A stretch of 64,000 bases of DNA from CAMYKD01 sp041617155. Lineage in GTDB: Bacteria; Pseudomonadota; Alphaproteobacteria; Kiloniellales; JAKSDN01. Positions 11,310-18,896 of the stretch are shown here, one piece after another. How positions within the stretch are numbered: position 1 is the first letter of the stretch; each line of letters opens with the position of its first letter. The DNA lies in NCBI GenBank assembly GCA_041617155.1, contig JBFJPL010000004.1, positions 17,706-81,705 on the forward strand, read 5' to 3'. Under the pieces are notes generated by a model. It saw nothing but the letters and a program-made list of their open reading frames with translations, had not been told where the DNA came from and did not search any database. Position numbers and translations under genes: made by a program.

Positions 11310-12494
11310 TCAGGTCGCCAGCGAGGTCCTGCGCCGACCGAGCCAAAGCACGGAGCAGAAGCACAGCAGCACGGGCAACACCACGGTGAGGTTGACGATT
11401 TCCCAATCGAAGGCGTTGAACAGCGCGCCCGACAGCAAGGCGGTGCAGGCGACCGTACCGAAAACCAGGAACTCGTTGAGCGCTTGGACCTTGGCCTTTT
11501 CCTCCGGCCGATAGCATTCGGTCAGCAACGTCGTGCCGCCGACGAACATGAAATTCCAGCCCAGGCCGAGCAGGACAAGGGCAATCCAGAATTGGGCGAC
11601 GTCAACGCCCCAGAGGTTGCTGGCGACACAGCCAAGCATCAACAACGTGCCCAACCCCAGGATCGGCACGGCGCCGAAACGCTTGATCAGGTGTCCGGTG
11701 AAGAACGACGGTGCATACATGCCAACGATATGCCACTGAATCACGAACGCGGCGGTGTCGAACGAATGCTGACAGGCGATCATCGCCAGCGGCGTCGTTG
11801 TCATCACCAGGTTCATCGAGCCGTATCCGACCATGGCGCAGAGCACGGCAACGACAAAGGACGGCTGCCGCGCGATCGCGCGCAGGGGCCGACCGCTGTC
11901 TTGTCGTTCCGCCGCGCTCGGTCTCGGAATCTCGATGAATTGCAGGATGATCAGCGACAGCGCCGCCAGACCGGCAATGGACAGGTAGCAGCCGGCAAAC
12001 AGAACCGGCGCGAAGAGGTCGCGCGACCACTTGGCGAGTTCCGGCCCGAGAAAGGCGGACAACAACCCACCTGCCAATACCAGGGAGATCGCCCGGCTTC
12101 GGAAGGCCGGGCTGGCGGTGTCGGCCGCGGCGAAGCGATAGAACTGGACGTGGGCCGAGAAGGCGCCAAACAGAATCGTGCTCACACAATAGAGCGCGAA
12201 GTCGCCGGCGAAGATCGCCCAGGCTCCGAGCAGGCCGGCGACGCAACCGAGGCCGGCCCCCAGGGTGAATCCGGCACGCCGGCCGAACCGCCGCATGAAC
12301 AGGGACGCCGGGGCGGCGCTGGCCATCATGGCGAGGAACTGCAGTGCAAGCGGCAGGGTGATCAGATACCTGTCCGGTGCCAAGCTGCTGCCGATCAGGG
12401 CCGTGACCGACAGTACCAGCGCGGCGCAGCTCATGCCCAGAGCCTGGCACAAGGCCAGCAAGACCACGTTCTTGGCGGTCGGATCAGTCTGCAT
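11310..12494 (-). CDS. MFS transporter
   Basis: 394 residues with about 12 hydrophobic segments and a loop-2 motif FMRRFGRRAGFTLGAGLG typical of major facilitator transporters. A central cytoplasmic loop near residue 200 holds charged residues (PRPSAAERQDSGRPLRA). Substrate unknown; the architecture resembles small-molecule exporters. It lies 66 bp downstream of the FliL-like gene on the same strand and may be the last gene of that unit. Confidence 0.85.
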   Translation of the reverse strand: MQTDPTAKNVVLLALCQALGMSCAALVLSVTALIGSSLAPDRYLITLPLALQFLAMMASAAPASLFMRRFGRRAGFTLGAGLGCVAGLLGAWAIFAGDFALYCVSTILFGAFSAHVQFYRFAAADTASPAFRSRAISLVLAGGLLSAFLGPELAKWSRDLFAPVLFAGCYLSIAGLAALSLIILQFIEIPRPSAAERQDSGRPLRAIARQPSFVVAVLCAMVGYGSMNLVMTTTPLAMIACQHSFDTAAFVIQWHIVGMYAPSFFTGHLIKRFGAVPILGLGTLLMLGCVASNLWGVDVAQFWIALVLLGLGWNFMFVGGTTLLTECYRPEEKAKVQALNEFLVFGTVACTALLSGALFNAFDWEIVNLTVVLPVLLCFCSVLWLGRRRTSLAT

Positions 12495-12560
12495 GCCACT
12501 GACAGTAGGCTATTTCAGCACGCGCAGGAACCCGCGTGAGCGGGCTCGCGACAGGGAGAT

Positions 12561-13001
12561 TCAACTTTGAGTCGGTTGCTGCCGGGCCAGCTCGGAGACC
12601 AGGACCTTGAGGATCGCGCCCCGGCCCATCAGGCGTTCGCCGACAATGAGAAGGCGTTTGCCCAGGTAGCCCTGCATATCTTCGTGCTCGCGGACATATC
12701 GCATCGCGAGCAGGCCATGCAACTCGGTGAAAAACGCATCGGTCAACTGCCGTTCCGCCAAGGTTATGTCGTCCACCGTGCCGGCCGGGACTTCGAGCGC
12801 GACCTTGAGCGTCAAGTGCTGGACGACCTTGCCTTCCTGGATCAGCGGCAGGACCATCGGCGTCAGCTCGACGAATTCGGGCGGCGGCGGTGCTTGCTCG
12901 ACCGCGCGCGGCTGTTCGGGCGCACGGAGAATGAACCACCAAGCCGCCGCACCCGCGCCCAGCAGGAGCAAAATCGGAATGATGATAAAGAGTTGCCTCA
13001 T
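12561..13001 (-). CDS. FliL-like single-pass membrane protein
   Basis: 146 residues: an N-terminal membrane helix (RQLFIIIPILLLLGAGAAAW), a proline-rich linker, then a domain reading FVELTPMVLPLIQEGKVVQH and LTLKVALEVPAGT. This resembles the FliL fold, in which a similar strand pair is followed by helices regulating flagellar stators. The ATG at 13001 directly precedes the membrane helix; an upstream ATG at 13052 adds only a basic leader. It lies downstream of thiL rather than among flagellar genes, so a direct flagellar role is unproven. Confidence 0.6.
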   Translation of the reverse strand: MRQLFIIIPILLLLGAGAAAWWFILRAPEQPRAVEQAPPPPEFVELTPMVLPLIQEGKVVQHLTLKVALEVPAGTVDDITLAERQLTDAFFTELHGLLAMRYVREHEDMQGYLGKRLLIVGERLMGRGAILKVLVSELARQQPTQS

Positions 13002-13090
13002 TCTCGCGCGGTACCGCCGGACCCGGCGTCCCAACAAGACGCCCCAACCCACCTGTGTGCCAGACTCGCCGTGAACAAAGCGTAAAGTAT

Positions 13091-13262
13091 TAGAAATGCG
13101 TCCCTTTTTTGCATGTTTTCGAGTGGCCGGGATGTCGGGTCAGCATGCTTTCTCCCCCGGTAGAAGGGCAAGCCTAGGATCCAAACCAGCGACATGGGAT
13201 AACAAATCGCCCCGGTGAATTGGGTCGACACTATTGGCCGTCGGTCTTCTAGAAATGCGTCC
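13091..13262. repeat. Insert flanked by a 13-bp direct repeat of the thiL 3' end
   Basis: TAGAAATGCGTCC occurs at 13091-13103 and again at 13250-13262, where it is the last codons and stop of thiL read in reverse. The 146 bp between carries CGGTGAATTGGGTC (13213-13226), which recurs 21 bp from the ribD stop (17287-17300). This looks like an insertion with target duplication, or a recombination scar. No ORF inside is convincing. Confidence 0.55.
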
Positions 13263-14229
13263 AGCCGGCGCGGGCGAGCGGAAGTTCGCGGCCGTCGGCG
13301 CCCAACACTGTTAGGCCCGTGCCTTCGCTCAGCCAGCCGATGCGGGTGAGCGGCAGGTCCAGGCGCTCGGCTAGGGCGGCGATTTCTGCGCCCCGCCCCG
13401 CCGCCGCCGTGAACAGCAGTTCGTAGTCGTCGCCGCCGGTGAGCAGTGTCTCGCGAAGCGACGGCCACGCGGCCAGCGCGGCGCGGGCCGGCTCGGACAG
13501 GGGCAATCGCTCGGCCTCGATCACACCGGCCAGGCCGGAGGTCGCCAGAATGTGGCCGAGATCGGCGGCCAGGCCGTCGGAGACGTCGATCGCCGCGTGG
13601 GCCAGGCCGCTTTCGACCAGCGCCCGGCCCAGGGCAAGGCGAGGCCGCGGCAGCCGGTAGCGATCGATCAGCGCCTCCCGCTGGCCGGCCGGAAGCGCCG
13701 GGGCGTTGCCGTTCAGCACTTGGAGGCCCAGGGCGCCGTCGCCGATCGTGCCGGAGACATAGACCTCGTCGCCGGCGCGCGCGGTCGACCGCTTGAGCGC
13801 CCGGCCCGCCGGCACGGCACCCAGGGCCATGAGCGAGAGGGTCAGTGGCCCGGGGGTCCGGGTCGTGTCACCGCCCAGAAGCACCACCTCGAAGGCCGTC
13901 TGATCGGCCGCCAGGCCGGCGGCGAAGGCGGCGATCCAGGTTTCTTCCGGCGAGCCTGGCCAGGCCACGGTCATCAGGTAGCCGAGCGGCCGGGCGCCCA
14001 TGGCGGCCAGGTCGGAGAGGTTCACCCGCAACAGTTTGCGGGCCACCAGGCCGGGCGGATCGTCGGGAAAGAAGTGGACACCGCCGACCAGGGCGTCGGC
14101 GGTCAGCACCAGCTCGCAGCCGTCCGGCGGGGTGAGCAGCGCGGCATCGTCCTGCAATCCGAGTGCGCCTGGACAGTCAGCGGCGAGCGGCGCCAGATAG
14201 CGTTCGATCAGTTCGAACTCGCCCGGCAC
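13249..14229 (-). CDS. thiL: Thiamine-monophosphate kinase
   Basis: Last step of thiamine diphosphate synthesis, phosphorylating thiamine monophosphate. 326 residues, PurM/ThiL fold. Conserved points: N-terminal ELIERYLAPLAADCPGALGL, magnesium/ATP region QDDAALLTPPDG, LRVNLSDLAAMGARP, VLLGGDTTRTPGPLTLS, and C-terminal AIDVSDGLAADLGH and GGDDYELLFTA. Five bases separate it from nusB, an order shared by many alphaproteobacteria. Confidence 0.96.
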   Translation of the reverse strand: MPGEFELIERYLAPLAADCPGALGLQDDAALLTPPDGCELVLTADALVGGVHFFPDDPPGLVARKLLRVNLSDLAAMGARPLGYLMTVAWPGSPEETWIAAFAAGLAADQTAFEVVLLGGDTTRTPGPLTLSLMALGAVPAGRALKRSTARAGDEVYVSGTIGDGALGLQVLNGNAPALPAGQREALIDRYRLPRPRLALGRALVESGLAHAAIDVSDGLAADLGHILATSGLAGVIEAERLPLSEPARAALAAWPSLRETLLTGGDDYELLFTAAAGRGAEIAALAERLDLPLTRIGWLSEGTGLTVLGADGRELPLARAGWTHF

Positions 14230-14234
14230 GGCGG

Positions 14235-14765
14235 TCAGCCGGCCGCCGGGGCGCCCGGCAGCGGAAGGTCCTGTGCGGCGTCGAACTCTTCCGGCCGCAG
14301 GCTATGGGCCATGCGGTCCAACACGCCGTTGGCCAGACCCGGCTCCTTGCCGGCGAAGAAGGCCTGCGCCAGCTTGACGTATTCCGTGATGACGACCCGT
14401 GCGGGTATCTCCGGCAGATAGCCCAGCTCGTAGGCGCCGGCGCGCAGGATCAATTTGAGCAGGGTCTCCAGCCGTTCGACCGGCCAGCCCTCGGCCAGGA
14501 CCGCGGAGAGCATGTCGTCGAGCAAGGCCGCTTCGCTTGCCACGCCGGCAACCAGCGTGGCCAGAAGCGCCGGATCGGCCTCGGCCAACTCGGCTTCATC
14601 GGGCTGCTCGGCCAGACGGTGCTCGATGAACTCCCGCACCACCGACTCCGGTGCGCCGCCGCCGAGCTCGATCTGATAGAGCGCCTGTACCGCGGCCAGA
14701 CGGGCGGCGCTGCGCCGCTGCGCGTCGGACCCTTTGGCGGCAGAGGAACTGGCGGCCGGCATCAT
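14235..14765 (-). CDS. nusB: Transcription antitermination factor NusB
   Basis: 176 residues, all-helical. Binds boxA RNA with S10 (NusE) in antitermination of rRNA operons. Visible motifs are RSAARLAAVQALYQIELGG at the N-terminus, ILRAGAYEL and IPARVVITEYVKLAQAFFAG. AGGA upstream of the paired ATG codons at 14765/14762 supports this start. It lies 5 bp from thiL and 6 bp from ribH. Confidence 0.95.
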   Translation of the reverse strand: MMPAASSSAAKGSDAQRRSAARLAAVQALYQIELGGGAPESVVREFIEHRLAEQPDEAELAEADPALLATLVAGVASEAALLDDMLSAVLAEGWPVERLETLLKLILRAGAYELGYLPEIPARVVITEYVKLAQAFFAGKEPGLANGVLDRMAHSLRPEEFDAAQDLPLPGAPAAG

Positions 14766-14771
14766 CGATTC

Positions 14772-15236
14772 CTAGCGGGGGAAGAGGTGGAAGCGGCGCT
14801 TGAATTCGACCATTTCCAGGCAGGTACGCGCCGCTTCGCCACCCTTGTTGCGCCCGGTCAGGCTGGCCCGTTCCTTGGCCTGGGTCTGGTTTTCGCAGGT
14901 CAGGATGCCGTAGCCCAGGGCCAAGGTGTAGTCGCAGGCCAGGTCCTGCAGCTTGCGCGCGCTTTCGCCGCAGACGTAGTCATAGTGGCTGGTCTCGCCG
15001 CGAATCACGCAGCCCAGGGCGATGTAGCCATCATAGCGCCGCCGGCCGCCGAAAAAATCCATCGAGCGGATCGCCATGCGGACTGCCGCCGGCACCTCGA
15101 AGGCGCCCGGCACGGTGACGGTTTCATGGCTCGCCCCCGCCTGCTCCAGCTCGGCCACGGCGCCGCGCACCAGTTCGTCGGCGATATCTTTGTAGAAGCA
15201 AGCCGCGACGATCAGGATATTGGGCTGCTCAGTCAT
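14772..15236 (-). CDS. ribH: 6,7-dimethyl-8-ribityllumazine synthase
   Basis: Condenses the RibB and RibD products into lumazine, the penultimate riboflavin step. 154 residues, the usual size. Motifs: VTVPGAFEVPAAVRMAI (substrate loop), YIALGCVIRGETSHYDYVC with the catalytic histidine, and NKGGEAARTCLEM. Overlaps the end of ribB by 8 bp, indicating coupled translation. Confidence 0.96.
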   Translation of the reverse strand: MTEQPNILIVAACFYKDIADELVRGAVAELEQAGASHETVTVPGAFEVPAAVRMAIRSMDFFGGRRRYDGYIALGCVIRGETSHYDYVCGESARKLQDLACDYTLALGYGILTCENQTQAKERASLTGRNKGGEAARTCLEMVEFKRRFHLFPR

Positions 15237-16377
15237 CGATCACCTCGATCGCGCGACGACCGACCACCCTGAGACCGTAGCCCTCGAGGCCGACAATGGT
15301 GCGCTGAGTGTTGGACAAGAGGATCATGTCGGAAACCCCCAGGTCCAGGAGGATCTGCGCGCCGACCCCATAGTCGCGCAGTTCGGCGGGGCCGGACTGC
15401 CCGTCGTCCAATTGCGCGCGCACCCGGTCGGAAAGACTGGTCGGCGAGGGCTCGCGGATCAGCACCACGACGCCGCGGCCCGCCTTGGCGATCATGCGCA
15501 TGGCCTCGTAGAGTTCGCCGCCGGTGCTGCGCGCGCCGTGGCCGAGCACGTCGTTCAGCACGTTGAGCGCATGCATGCGCACCAGAACCGGTTCATCGCT
15601 CGAAATATCGCCCTTCCAGAGGGCAACATGCTCGGCGTAGGCGACCTTGTTGACGTAGACCGCCATGTTGAACTCGCCGCCGTAGCGGCTCGCGAAACTG
15701 GTCTCCAGAGTGCGCTCGACGATGCGGTCGTAGCGCCGCCGATAGGCGATCAGGTCGGCGATCGTGGCGATCTTCAGGCCGAGACGCTGGGCGAAGGCGA
15801 TCAGGTCGTCGCGCCGGGCCATGGTACCGTCGTCGTTCATGATCTCGCAGATCACGCCGGCCGGGATCATGCCGGCGAGCCGGGCCAGATCGACCGCGGC
15901 CTCGGTGTGGCCGGTGCGCGCCAAGACGCCGCCGTCGCGCGCGACCAGCGGGAACACGTGGCCCGGGGTGACGATATCCTGCTTGCCCTTGTTGGCGTCG
16001 ATGGCGACCGCGATGGTGTGGGCGCGATCCGGCGCCGAGATCCCGGTGGTGATGCCATCGCGGGCCTCGATGCTGACCGTGAAGGCGGTCTGGTGCCGCG
16101 ACTCGTTGTGCTGCGCCATGAGCGGCAGCTCGAGCTCCTTGACCCGCTCACGGGTCAGCGCCAGGCAGATCAGCCCGCGGCCGTGCTTGGCCATGAAGTT
16201 GATCGCCTCGGGCGTCGCCATCTGGGCCGGAATCACCAGGTCGCCCTCGTTCTCGCGCTGCTCGTCGTCGACCAGGATGAACATGCGGCCGTTGCGCGCC
16301 TCCTCGATGACCTCCTCGATCGGCGAGAGCATCTCGTGGAAGGTTAGGCGCCAGGGTTCCTGCTGCGGCTTCGCCAT
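15229..16377 (-). CDS. ribB: 3,4-dihydroxy-2-butanone-4-phosphate synthase with degenerate GTP cyclohydrolase II-like domain
   Basis: 382 residues. The N-terminal ~200 residues are a full RibB: VDDEQRENEGDLVIPAQMAT with the acidic metal ligands, GRGLICLALT, and RAGHTEAAVDLAR-type ending (here RTGHTEAAVDLARLAG). It makes the four-carbon riboflavin precursor from ribulose 5-phosphate. The C-terminal ~175 residues align with RibA but lack the zinc cysteines (CLTGDxxxSxRCDCG in active enzymes; here NVLNDVLGHGARS) and the QEGRGIGL loop (here REPSPTSLSD). The cyclohydrolase activity is therefore probably absent and must be supplied elsewhere in the genome. Confidence 0.93.
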   Translation of the reverse strand: MAKPQQEPWRLTFHEMLSPIEEVIEEARNGRMFILVDDEQRENEGDLVIPAQMATPEAINFMAKHGRGLICLALTRERVKELELPLMAQHNESRHQTAFTVSIEARDGITTGISAPDRAHTIAVAIDANKGKQDIVTPGHVFPLVARDGGVLARTGHTEAAVDLARLAGMIPAGVICEIMNDDGTMARRDDLIAFAQRLGLKIATIADLIAYRRRYDRIVERTLETSFASRYGGEFNMAVYVNKVAYAEHVALWKGDISSDEPVLVRMHALNVLNDVLGHGARSTGGELYEAMRMIAKAGRGVVVLIREPSPTSLSDRVRAQLDDGQSGPAELRDYGVGAQILLDLGVSDMILLSNTQRTIVGLEGYGLRVVGRRAIEVIDD

Positions 16378-16379
16378 GT

Positions 16380-16985
16380 CTAAGCGGACCTTTCCGTAAG
16401 CCGCTGAAGGTAGCGCGCCAGGAGGTCGATTTCCAGGTTCACGCGCGCGCCCGGCGCCAGGCCGCCGAAGCTGGTCTGCCGTGCCGTATGGGGGATGATG
16501 TTGACGCCGAAACGCACCGTGCCGTCCGGTTCGTCCTCGACCCGGTTGACGGTCAGGGAGACTCCGTCGAGGGCGACCGAGCCCTTGGCCGCGATGAACC
16601 CGGCGAGGGCCGCCGGCGCGCGCAGCGTGAAGCGCTGGGAATCGCCCTCGGGCGCGCGTTCAATCACCTCGGCCACGCCGTCCACATGGCCCGATACCAG
16701 ATGCCCGTCCAGCTCGCCGCCCAGCCTCAGGGCCCGCTCCAGATTGACCGCGGTGCCGGGGCGCCAGTCGCCCAAGGTGGTGCAGGCCAGGGTCTCGGCC
16801 GAAACCTCGACCGCGAACCATCCCGGGCCCTTGTCGACCACCGTCAGGCAGGCCCCGGCGCAGGCGATCGAGGCGCCGACGGCGATATCGCCGGTATCGT
16901 AGGCGGTCTCCAGTACGAAGCGCGTGTCGCCGCGCCGCTCGACCTCCCGGACCCGGCCGAGATCCGTGATGATGCCTGTGAACAT
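16380..16985 (-). CDS. ribE: Riboflavin synthase, alpha chain type
   Basis: Dismutates two lumazines into riboflavin. 201 residues with two lumazine-binding repeats: MFTGIITDLGRV opening the first, with GASIACAGACLTVV, and HLVSGHVDGVAEV then GSVALDGVSLTVN in the second. Two bases from ribB. The copied ribD end lies 9 bp upstream of the start, suggesting that ribD once ended there. Confidence 0.96.
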   Translation of the reverse strand: MFTGIITDLGRVREVERRGDTRFVLETAYDTGDIAVGASIACAGACLTVVDKGPGWFAVEVSAETLACTTLGDWRPGTAVNLERALRLGGELDGHLVSGHVDGVAEVIERAPEGDSQRFTLRAPAALAGFIAAKGSVALDGVSLTVNRVEDEPDGTVRFGVNIIPHTARQTSFGGLAPGARVNLEIDLLARYLQRLTERSA

Positions 16986-17002
16986 GTCGGGAACTTAGGC
17001 TA

Positions 17003-17061
17003 GACGCCGGTAGGTTTCCACCAAATCGTCGCCAGCCGGAACCGCCGTCGGCCGGGCGAAG
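17003..17061 (-). pseudogene. Duplicated 3' end of ribD
   Basis: This stretch repeats the ribD C-terminus: read on the minus strand it encodes AVPAGDDLVETYRRLA then stop, against AVPAGDDLVETYRRVT in the intact gene. Twenty-six bases around CGGTAGGTTTCCACC are identical to 17334-17359, followed by a similar but diverged stretch. It sits directly before ribE, where the normal end of ribD is expected. Confidence 0.8.
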
Positions 17062-17112
17062 AGTAGCTGGAGTCCGGTTGTCGTTCCTCTTGGCAGGAGC
17101 ATCGAGCAGCGT

Positions 17113-17279
17113 TCCCTCTCCCCCTCGGGAGAGGGACAGGGTGAGGGCGGGTTGGTTTGCCGGATCGAAGACCGCTTCAGGTCCAGCATGGTCCGGCGCG
17201 GCCCGGCAATCGGCAAAACCACCCCCCGCCCTCACCCTGCCGATTCGCGGGCCCCTCTCTCTCCCAGTGGGAGAGGGCG
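17113..17279. repeat. REP-type inverted repeat pair between ribD and ribE
   Basis: Left unit CCCTCTCCCCCTCGGGAGAG followed by GGGTGAGGGCGGGTTGGTT; right unit is its inverse, AACCACCCCCCGCCCTCACC ending CTCTCCCAGTGGGAGAGG. The layout matches REP/BIME repeats common in proteobacteria. A second pair of the same class lies inside the acylase gene at 53804-53964. Confidence 0.8.
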
Positions 17280-17320
17280 CGTGGCGCGGTGAATTGGGTC
17301 CCTATAGATGGCTTTGGGTA

Positions 17321-18418
17321 TCAGGTCACGCGGCGGTAGGTTTCCACCAAATCGTCGCCCGCCGGGACGGCCGCCTGCCGGGCGAAGCGGGGTGCCAGGT
17401 CGAGGCACTCAAGGCCCAGCTCCGCGACCGCCGGCAGGCCGTCGCCGCCGATTACCTTCGGCGCCCGAAACCAGATCAGCCGGTCCACCAGATCCGCCCG
17501 CAGCAGGGCCGCCGCGATCTGGCCGCCGCCCTCGACCAAGAGTTCGTTCACGCCGCGCTTCGCCAGGGCCGCCAAGGTCGCCGGCAGCGACAGCCGGCCG
17601 GCCGCGTCGTCGGGCACCTCGATCAGCTCGACCCCGGCGGCGGCGTAGGCCGAGAGCCGCGCCGGATCGCCGCCCGCCCGGGTCACCAAGCAGGTCGCCT
17701 GAGCACCGGCCCGGGCCACCAGGTCGTGGGTCGTCGGCAGACGCAGCCGTCCGTCCAGAACCACCCTGAGCGGCGCGCGCGCCGCCAGCCCGGGTAGGCG
17801 CACGTCGAGCCGCGGGTCGTCGACCAGGGCCGTGCCGCCGCCGACCAGCACCGCGTCGCATTCGGCGCGCAGGCGATGCGCCCACTGGCGCGCGGCCGGC
17901 CCGGTGATCCAGCGGCTTTCGCCGCTGCCGGTGGCGATCCGGCCGTCCAGCGTGCTGGCTAGCTTCAGCGTGACCCGGGGGCGGCCCGAATCTTGGCGCA
18001 GCAGGTAGCCGGCGTTGAGCTCCGCCGCCTGGCTCGCCAGCAGACCCAGTTCGACCGCGATACCCGCCGCGCGCAGCATGTCCAGGCCCTTGCCGGCGAC
18101 CCGAGGATCGGGGTCCTGCAACGCGACCACGCAGCGGGCGATCCGGCCGGCGGTCAGGGCCTTGGCGCACGGCGGTGTCTTGCCGTGATGGGCGCAGGGC
18201 TCCAGTGTGACATAGGCGGTGGCGCCCTCAGCCGCGGCGCCGGCCCGGCCGAGCGCCTCGGTCTCGGCATGGGGCCGGCCGCCGGGCTGGGTCCAGCCGC
18301 GGCCGATCACCCGGCCGGCCTTGACCAGAACGCAGCCGACCGCCGGATTGGGCGCGACCCGACCGACGGCCCGGCGCCCCAGCGCCAGCGCCGCGGCCAT
18401 GTGGCCGCGGTCGGCCAT
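17321..18418 (-). CDS. ribD: Bifunctional riboflavin deaminase/reductase RibD
   Basis: 365 residues. N-terminal cytidine-deaminase-like domain with zinc ligands in GGRPHAETEAL and LEPCAHHGKTPPC, C-terminal reductase domain with TLKLASTLDGRIAT and VLVGGGTALVDDPRL. Performs the deamination and side-chain reduction after GTP cyclohydrolase. The ATG at 18418 (ADRGHMAAALALG) is preferred; an upstream reading from 18592 runs through nrdR. Its last ~20 codons are duplicated downstream (see 17003-17061). Confidence 0.95.
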   Translation of the reverse strand: MADRGHMAAALALGRRAVGRVAPNPAVGCVLVKAGRVIGRGWTQPGGRPHAETEALGRAGAAAEGATAYVTLEPCAHHGKTPPCAKALTAGRIARCVVALQDPDPRVAGKGLDMLRAAGIAVELGLLASQAAELNAGYLLRQDSGRPRVTLKLASTLDGRIATGSGESRWITGPAARQWAHRLRAECDAVLVGGGTALVDDPRLDVRLPGLAARAPLRVVLDGRLRLPTTHDLVARAGAQATCLVTRAGGDPARLSAYAAAGVELIEVPDDAAGRLSLPATLAALAKRGVNELLVEGGGQIAAALLRADLVDRLIWFRAPKVIGGDGLPAVAELGLECLDLAPRFARQAAVPAGDDLVETYRRVT

Positions 18419-18431
18419 GGGGTCGGCCGGT

Positions 18432-18893
18432 TCAGCCGCCGTCGTCGGCGCCGATTTGCTCAATAAAGGTCTCGAAGTCGCGCGCCTCGCGGAAATTGCG
18501 GTAGACCGAGGCGAAGCGCACATAGGCCACCGGATCCAGAGAGGCCAGCGCGTCCATGACCAGCTCGCCGATGTGCTGGGACTTGATCTCACTCTCGCCG
18601 GAGCTTTCCAGGCGCCGGACGATGCCGTTGACCACGCGCTCGACCCGCTCGGGGTCTACCGGCCGCTTCTGCAGGGCGATGTTCATCGAGCGCAATAGCT
18701 TGTCGCGGTCGAAGGGCTGGCGCTGGTTGCCGCTCTTGAGCACGGTGAGCTCGCGCAGCTGGACCCGCTCAAAGGTGGTGAAGCGGGCGCCGCAGTTGGG
18801 GCACTGACGGCGCCGGCGGATCGCCGAGTTGTCCTCGGTCGGCCGTGAATCCTTGACCTGGGTGTCGTCGTTTCCGCAAAACGGGCAGCGCAT
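18432..18893 (-). CDS. nrdR: Transcriptional repressor NrdR
   Basis: 153 residues. Zinc ribbon CPFCG...CPNCG at residues 3-34, then an ATP-cone domain from VLKSGNQRQPFDRDKLLRS. Represses ribonucleotide reductase genes according to ATP/dATP levels. Three bases after glyA and 13 before ribD, a typical alphaproteobacterial position. Confidence 0.97.
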   Translation of the reverse strand: MRCPFCGNDDTQVKDSRPTEDNSAIRRRRQCPNCGARFTTFERVQLRELTVLKSGNQRQPFDRDKLLRSMNIALQKRPVDPERVERVVNGIVRRLESSGESEIKSQHIGELVMDALASLDPVAYVRFASVYRNFREARDFETFIEQIGADDGG

Positions 18894-18896
18894 GGT

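Noticed and set aside
16986..17320. FMN riboswitch in the rib operon
   Set aside because: The gap is explained by a REP pair and a duplicated ribD end; no FMN-box motifs are seen.
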